14,614 bases of DNA, from assembly GCA_000697335.1 (NCBI GenBank), contig JNEM01011547.1, positions 1 to 14,614 on the forward strand. The letters run 5' to 3'. Every line of letters begins with the position of its first letter. The stretch's first letter is position 1. Source of the DNA: Conidiobolus incongruus B7586 (Eukaryota > Entomophthoromycota > Entomophthoromycetes > Entomophthorales > Conidiobolaceae). The notes under the pieces are model-generated. The model was not told the DNA's origin and ran no database searches. It saw only the letters and a list, made by a program, of their open reading frames with translations. This document shows positions 9,029 through 14,614 of this stretch, in pieces. Position numbers and translations under genes: made by a program.

Positions 9029-11455
9029 ATTTCTGGTTGATGGATAATTGTATTTTCTTAGTCAATTGATTACTTTGTTCAGTATTGATATTAATTCTGT
9101 TCTTATTTATCAAACTCGAACTATATAGTTTATAAAGAAAAAATCAATAAATACATAAGAGTAATCATTAATAATATCATTCAAAATAGTTTAAATGAAC
9201 TTTAGAAAGCAATCTTAATCTTTGATATAGTATAACAATATTTTAAACAATTGAATTTAGCTAAGCGATATATGTTGTGTTGAATCATACACACTGTATA
9301 ATGACTTTTTTGTCAGGAAAATACGATTCAAAGCATAATCAATAAACTTCTGCTCTGTTTGTTCCTGAATAGATGAAATTCTTTATGTGATTAAAATGGT
9401 GAATGCATAGCTAAGAGTATTTCATTTTTTACCAAAAACCTGAATTATTTATTAAATGAGTAATGAATGATTTTTAAAATATTGAGTATACCTTCAATTA
9501 TAGTTAAGATTCATTAATAAATAATTCTATTTAGTTTTATTTCAAATATAATCAATTTAACTATTAATCAATCCAATATTTCGAAGAAAATTGGATATAG
9601 TTTATTTAAATACTACATAATTTAAAAAATATGTTATATACTTGATATGTAGAAAAGAAAAATAAATAAATATTATTCATCAATTATTATTATTTTTCAT
9701 TTTATTCAAAATTAACAAATTAATTTTAATCATGTATTGTATTGGAACGGAAAAATTGTGCCAATAAATTAATCATTAAATGCGACCATATTTTATATAA
9801 ATTTATTGAAATATTGGTTAGCAAATTATTATATATATAATTTTCTATAATCATATCAATAATTGATCTAATTATGTAATAAATGATAAAAATGGTAAAA
9901 TAATTCACTAATTTTAAATAGATTTTTACATTGAGATAATTAAAATATATTATATACGATCAATAATTTAATATATTTAATAATTATGAGTAAAATATAT
10001 AAAAAGCAATATAATATTTGAAATGTAACAATATAAGGTCATTTTAAAGAAAATATATTGAAATTCTTATCCCATAATATAAATTTGATTTGGTAGAATC
10101 TGTTTTAATATAATAGTATTCAATTACCAGTTATCTAAATCATTAATTAACAATTGGTATGAATATTATTTTATTTAAAATATGAAAATTTATAGTTTTT
10201 ATATGGTAAGCAATGTTTATCTTTTCGTGATATAATTTATGATGACCATTTAGTAAAAGGTTTGATCAGATATCATAGTCTATTATTAATAAATTTAATA
10301 ATATTAAAATTTCATTCAATTTTAAATTTTGTACTGACCAAAATTTGAAATTTATTTTAATGTTATTTTAAAATTTTATTTTTAATAGATATAGATAATT
10401 ATTTGATATGATTATTATTTTAGTTTTCAATCTGATTGAACTTATAATAACTTTTTTTTGAAATTCAATACACTTACTAAACCTTCTTTTTTTAATTTTA
10501 GGTTGATGTTATAAAAGGTAAATTCGGTAATATGTTTTTAATGGCTATTAATCTTGATTCGCTCATTTACTTAGTATGAGTTGAATTGTAAAAGGCGAGC
10601 CTAAATCAAATATCATATTCAACATCAACTAGTTTTAATATTATTATAATACTCATTATCATAGTAATAATTATTAAAACTATTAATTGGATTAGAAATT
10701 TTATTTAATTGTGTAACGATTAAATAATATTTTAAATCCTTTAAATGATACATTTTCTTTATGTTTTATCAATTTACTGTTTACTAATTATATTTACTTT
10801 TAGATATGCAAATTTAGATATTGGTTAAATTTGAAACGAAGTTCGTACATATATTTTATTTACAATAAAACATAGTATATTAATATTTATACTGATTTAA
10901 ATTTTATAGTAATAATCGTTGAGAAATAGATACAATTTTTATTCCTGTAATTCAAGTATTATGATGCTTTATAATAAATACTATCAAACACTAAATATTC
11001 TTTCCTAGAGTATTGTTTGAATGGTTATAATATTTTTGGCAATATATATCCATGATTATATTACACTATTTAGAATAAATTCTCGATCACTGTTTCACAA
11101 AATTATAGGTGCATTTTGATTGAATATCAAAGTCTTGAAAAAACTATTAGAATATAATATATGTTTACTATTCAAATTGACTTAGAAAGGAATTACTTGC
11201 ATTTCAATATTTTGTAAATACATAAATTTAAAGCTCACCAATGCTCAGAATCTGGAATCATTTTCAACTATTAATGAGTTCTATACAATAATGTAAATAT
11301 ATAATTTGATGATTGAAGATTATTATGATATTTGTTAAATAAAAACAATTATTATTTAAAATATTATATACACTTATTTAAAGCAATATCCAACTTTGAT
11401 CAAAATCATATTGTATATTGATTGATATTTCAAATACTCTTCACAATTTTTATGA

Positions 11456-11463
11456 CCAATTGG
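11456..11463. promoter_or_regulatory. CCAATTGG, possible CCAAT box of the TANGO2 gene
   Basis: This palindrome carries CCAAT on both strands, about 110 bases before the TANGO2 start, a usual distance for the heterotrimeric CCAAT-binding (HAP/NF-Y) complex. The core is short, so this is a weak call. Confidence 0.25.
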
Positions 11464-11572
11464 CATAAGATTTGATTGATTTTTAGGAACAAAGTTTAAA
11501 TTATAATAGAAATTAAAATGATTGAATTTATTTTTTGATTAAACTCAACAATTAAAAAATAATAAAGAAAAA

Positions 11573-12608
11573 ATGTGTATTACTTCTTGGTGGTATCCAA
11601 AAGACCATCCAACGATTAAATTGTAATTATGGTTAATCGATATAATTATTTTATTATACTAAATATAATATTAATTCATATAGTGTAATGGTATTTAACA
11701 GAGATGAAGTTTTGGAGAGATCTACCACTTCAGCTCATTGGTGGAAATTAGATAATAAGGAAGTGGCTATTTTATCTTCGACTGACGATAGAACTTCTAA
11801 AATTTCGACTTCGCAAACTAATGAAAAGGATAATTCTGACATTATTATACAATATGAATTAGCGAGTACTTGGTTAGGATTGAGTAAAGAGGGAAAATTA
11901 AGTTGTTTAAATAATTTATGGTTAAAACCTACCGCTTCACCTATAGCCAATAGTTTTGAAAAATTCTTATCTAGAGGATATTTGGTTACCAATTACTTAA
12001 CTAGCGATCAAACCTCTGAACAGTATTTAGCCTCAGTAATGAAAGTTGCCGAAGTATACGCTGGATTTGCCTTACTTATTGGGAACATTAAAGAGCAAAC
12101 CTTTGGTTATTTACAAAATAGTGTAGGTGAAGGTTATGATGAAATCAAACCTATATTAATTAAAGATAATGAAGCTCACATCTTAAGTAATTTGGGCTAC
12201 CCTTCTAATACGATAAGAGCTCAAAAATTACTACCCCAATTTAAAACTATTATTAACGAAGTAAATATTATACATATTCATGCAATATGCTTATTAATGT
12301 TTAATATAGAACACTGACTGGGATTTAATAATTGAAAAACTATTACATTTATTAGGGTAAATATTCTTATTGAATTATAACATTGATTATTAATATAGTA
12401 TAGGCCTCAATCGAGCTCCAATTTAAAAACTCATGGGCAATTGGATGATATTTATGTAGATAAACATATTAGAAAAGGTTGCTGTTATGGCACTGAAACC
12501 TCAACCATTATACTAGTCAATCATAGCAACGAATTGACTTTTATTGAACGAAATTGGTACAAGCAAAATACTAGTAATTATACTAAAAAATTCAATTGGA
12601 TTATTTGA
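11573..12608 (+). CDS. TANGO2: TANGO2/NRDE-family protein, 292 aa, four exons
   Basis: Exons 11573-11622, 11684-12260, 12310-12356 and 12404-12608 join in one frame (879 nt) through introns of 61, 49 and 47 bp with GTAATT or GTAAAT donors and TAG acceptors. The protein starts MCI, the near-invariant family N-terminus with Cys2. It carries NRDE at residues 22-25, which names the family, TWLGLSKEGKL at 79-89, a RGYLVTNYLTS segment near 114-124 (family RGELVTHFLTT), LSN at 184-186, and YGTETSTIILV at 253-263 followed by LTFIER, the conserved C-terminal block. Length is near the 276 aa of human TANGO2, with a longer polar insert at about 52-70. Family members act in heme mobilisation from membranes and mitochondria and have been tied to lipid/CoA homeostasis and Golgi organisation; the exact chemistry is unsettled. 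The 50-nt first exon is short, but its ATG follows an A-rich leader and restores the universal MCI start. Appears intact. Confidence 0.93.
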
Positions 12609-13240
12609 ATTAATTTATAATAATAATAATAAATAATATATGATTATTTCTAAATTATATTGATTATCATTTGTTATTCAAATGATCAAATAGTTTCTTA
12701 ATTTTTATAAATAATATTTCAATATATTATCAAATATTAGGCAATATTGGATGTATGAGTTTGAAGATATTCAATCGCAAGGTAGAAATCTAAGCTGAAG
12801 CTATAAAATTTGAAATACAGCACATAAGCAAACAACAAGACTAAGAGAGAATTTTAATGATAATATATACTAATGAATTAGATAAGTGAAAAAAAAGTGC
12901 ACGGAAGCGTAGATTCAATTGGTTCAATAGAAGGGGAATTTTATTGAATTAAGAAATTTATACCAGTAGGATGTCTATACAATATGATAGGGAATAACTG
13001 ATAGAAGTTGTTACTTTTCTGCTTCTTAAATCCTAAAATATATTTTATTACAAATTAATTTGCTTATTAATACGTGGTGAAAAACCAATTAACATTAATA
13101 TACATCACTTATGATGTTTTATGATATTGAGGAGAAATTATGAAAATAATTTATGAGATTTAATCATTTATTTAAATATTAATTTACACTAGAGGTTTTT
13201 TGATTGAACAATGTTAATCTACTAGATCAGGTGAAGTGTG
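12609..13240. other. Spacer between convergent TANGO2 and Myb genes
   Basis: Both flanking genes end toward this region, so it holds two 3' flanks. AATAAA on the minus strand at 13167-13172 may serve the Myb gene, about 70 bases past its stop. The part from about 12740 to 13030 is less AT-rich than its surroundings and includes a short open piece (WMYEFEDIQSQGRNLS, from 12748), but no family match was recognised and no RNA gene was found. Confidence 0.5.
12628..12633 (+). terminator. Poly(A) signal of the TANGO2 gene
   Basis: AATAAA lies 20 bases after the TGA stop, within a TAA-rich run. The position suits a short fungal 3' UTR, but the hexamer is common in such sequence. Confidence 0.4.
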
Positions 13241-14041
13241 TTATATATGCCGGTGCTTTTGTTGATATCTCGCCCTTAATTGAGACGGTGATAAGTTGAT
13301 AGGAAATTTTAAACTGATTAAATTCCATCGTTCACCATACTTTAATACAAAGTCAGCTATCATGGTATCAATTAGTTCACTTTGAGATGATTGATTATCT
13401 GGTCCTAGGATTGATTCATTTTGATCTTTTGGAAGAGATTTAGGTTTAGATTTAATATATCTGAGAAATTTGATATGACATTGATTGGGTGATCGTGTTT
13501 GAACATGGTTGCTAATTAGGCCCCAGTCATTTTCGAGTAGTTCGATAGCTTCGAAAAGGCGATTCGTTTCTAAGGAACTCCAGTTCCTTTTACTACGACT
13601 CATCGTCAAATATTTATGCCTCTGCTTGACCTCTTCTTTGCTCAACTTAGGAAAGTGAAGTAACTTGATTTTTTCCCAATCTTTAAAATTAGTATGAATG
13701 CATAGTTTAACCAAATTATCCAATTCGGGTGACCAAAGTACCGAAAGATGGTTGTCTATCTCTTTATTGATATGAGGATTATACTTATTAGATATTTTGC
13801 TATATTTCTTATTCCATAAGTTTTTAATACAATTGGGATTTCTCTCAGGAAGCAAGTTTGCACTAATTTGATGCCAATCTTTACCATACAATCGAACCCC
13901 TTTCTGCAATAATTTTAACTCTTCATCACTCCATCTCTGTTTTAATGCCAAGGATGTGGTGTAAAATTTTGGATATAAATATAGCCATTTGGCCGTATAT
14001 TTTTTGAATAATACTGGAGAATGTTTGTAGGTTGAAGTCAT
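13241..14041 (-). CDS. Myb-repeat DNA-binding protein, 266 aa, single exon
   Basis: The uninterrupted frame contains about four Myb/SANT helix-turn-helix repeats and little else. Repeat 1 spans about residues 35-80, with the classic tryptophan triplet W37, W56 and W76 (RWSDEELKLL, KDWHQIS, CIKNLWNKK). Repeat 2, about 101-145, has W103 and W122, with H142 at the third position. Repeat 3, about 152-196, has W154 and W173, then F192 (RNWSSLETNRL, NDWGLISNHV). Repeat 4, about 219-262, is degenerate, keeping W239 and Y259. Linkers are rich in Ser, Lys and Asn. Arrays of this kind occur in Bas1/c-Myb-type regulators and in SNAPC4, which binds snRNA promoters, so a nuclear DNA-binding role is likely, but the specific orthologue cannot be named. 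No activation domain is obvious, and the protein is short for either group. The start is the only ATG ahead of repeat 1 with a long open frame; the first 30 residues are basic and aromatic. The gene lacks introns, unlike its neighbours. Confidence 0.85.
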   Translation of the reverse strand: MTSTYKHSPVLFKKYTAKWLYLYPKFYTTSLALKQRWSDEELKLLQKGVRLYGKDWHQISANLLPERNPNCIKNLWNKKYSKISNKYNPHINKEIDNHLSVLWSPELDNLVKLCIHTNFKDWEKIKLLHFPKLSKEEVKQRHKYLTMSRSKRNWSSLETNRLFEAIELLENDWGLISNHVQTRSPNQCHIKFLRYIKSKPKSLPKDQNESILGPDNQSSQSELIDTMIADFVLKYGERWNLISLKFPINLSPSQLRARYQQKHRHI

Positions 14042-14614
14042 TAACTAAGTCTATATAAAAATATATAGAAAACTATAATCCTTTGATTAATACCCTACCA
14101 ATATATTATGTTACAATTCAATTATTCTCATAAGTAGTGATGTTTAAATTGCCTAATCCAGTTTACTCTATTTAAAAGGTTATTGAATTGAGAATATATT
14201 ATGGGATTCCAATTTGTTTATATTTATTCATCAAATTTTAATTAATGAATTGATTATAAAATATTAAACCAATATATTTGCTATTTTACCATTGACTTTG
14301 TATATTATTGGTACAAATTTTATCAATATCTAATTTCTTGTTTAATATCTTACTTATTTAATAATATCGTACTTGAATCAGAAATAAAAATGCCTATTTT
14401 CATTATTATAATATTTAATAAATAATAATATTATTCCAGATTTTAAGTAATGGTATTATTTCAAAATGAAATTTGAATATAATTGCCGAAAGTAAATAAA
14501 TCAAGTATAATTAATACTCTGCATTATTATTAATCACCCTTTTCTATACTTTGAGTATACTTCTAATATCTAAGATTTTTTTCAGAAATTAAAGTTTAAT
14601 ATTTTATTTATAAA
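14042..14614. other. AT-rich upstream flank of the Myb gene
   Basis: This is the presumed promoter side of the minus-strand Myb gene. No ORF, repeat or RNA was recognised. It contains only A/T-rich tracts and scattered TATA-like strings, which carry no weight in this composition. Confidence 0.5.

Larger units (their letters stand above)
8859..11572. other. Long AT-rich intergenic region
   Basis: The 2.7 kb between the divergently transcribed hydratase and TANGO2 genes contains no ORF or fossil that I can assign. The first 200 bases next to the hydratase are less AT-rich and hold two palindromic sites (8976-8983 and 9021-9028). From about 9100 to 11400 the sequence is a low-complexity A/T mosaic with stops in every frame and no evident terminal repeats. 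A 23-codon open piece at 10502-10570, preceded by a splice-acceptor-like tract, could be an exon remnant but matches nothing known to me. Confidence 0.6.

Noticed and set aside
9726-9908. 60-codon minus-strand open frame rich in Ile, Asn and Tyr
   Set aside because: Its composition simply reflects A/T-only DNA; no start context, splice partners or homology were seen.
11735-11992. 85-codon minus-strand open frame
   Set aside because: Antisense to the main exon of the intact TANGO2 gene and without any recognisable motif.
12893-12945. tRNA-like string containing GGTTCAATAG
   Set aside because: No acceptor stem, A box or cloverleaf could be drawn around it.

Overview
The window is eukaryotic nuclear DNA, very AT-rich between genes. 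Its genes are cut by short introns (about 33 to 70 bp) with GTAAGT/GTAAAT-like donors and TAG, AAG or CAG acceptors. Compact genes, tiny introns and protein sequences of fungal/animal type suggest an AT-rich early-diverging fungus (Mucoromycota or Zoopagomycota grade). This placement is inference from general appearance, not from a diagnostic marker.

Layout, left to right: (1) 674-2263, plus strand, a decayed copy of the NOSIP gene (RING/U-box ubiquitin ligase family), with introns still visible. It carries a 368-bp insertion flanked by an exact 10-bp direct repeat. (2) about 3042-6949, plus strand, a decayed but very recognisable copy of POL3, the catalytic subunit of DNA polymerase delta, with about 18 exon pieces, several stops, frameshifts and lost splice donors. 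(3) 7778-8858, minus strand, an intact five-exon mitochondrial enoyl-CoA hydratase (ECHS1 type, 286 aa). A perfect CRE palindrome and a perfect E-box palindrome lie just upstream. (4) 8859-11572, a long AT-rich stretch with no recognisable gene. (5) 11573-12608, plus strand, an intact four-exon TANGO2/NRDE-family gene (292 aa). (6) 13241-14041, minus strand, a single-exon protein with about four Myb repeats (266 aa).

The left half is a graveyard: two neighbouring host genes, both with introns kept and both broken. That pattern fits decay of a duplicated segment rather than of a retrocopy. Pol delta is essential in known eukaryotes, so a working POL3 should exist elsewhere in the genome. The right half holds three genes that look functional and share no obvious pathway: mitochondrial fatty-acid oxidation, heme/lipid-linked TANGO2, and a Myb DNA-binding protein. 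I found no operon-like arrangement, RNA gene, CRISPR array, viral element or clear new system. The most unusual items are the paired gene fossils, the unidentified insertion with a terminal hairpin, and the paired palindromes upstream of the hydratase.
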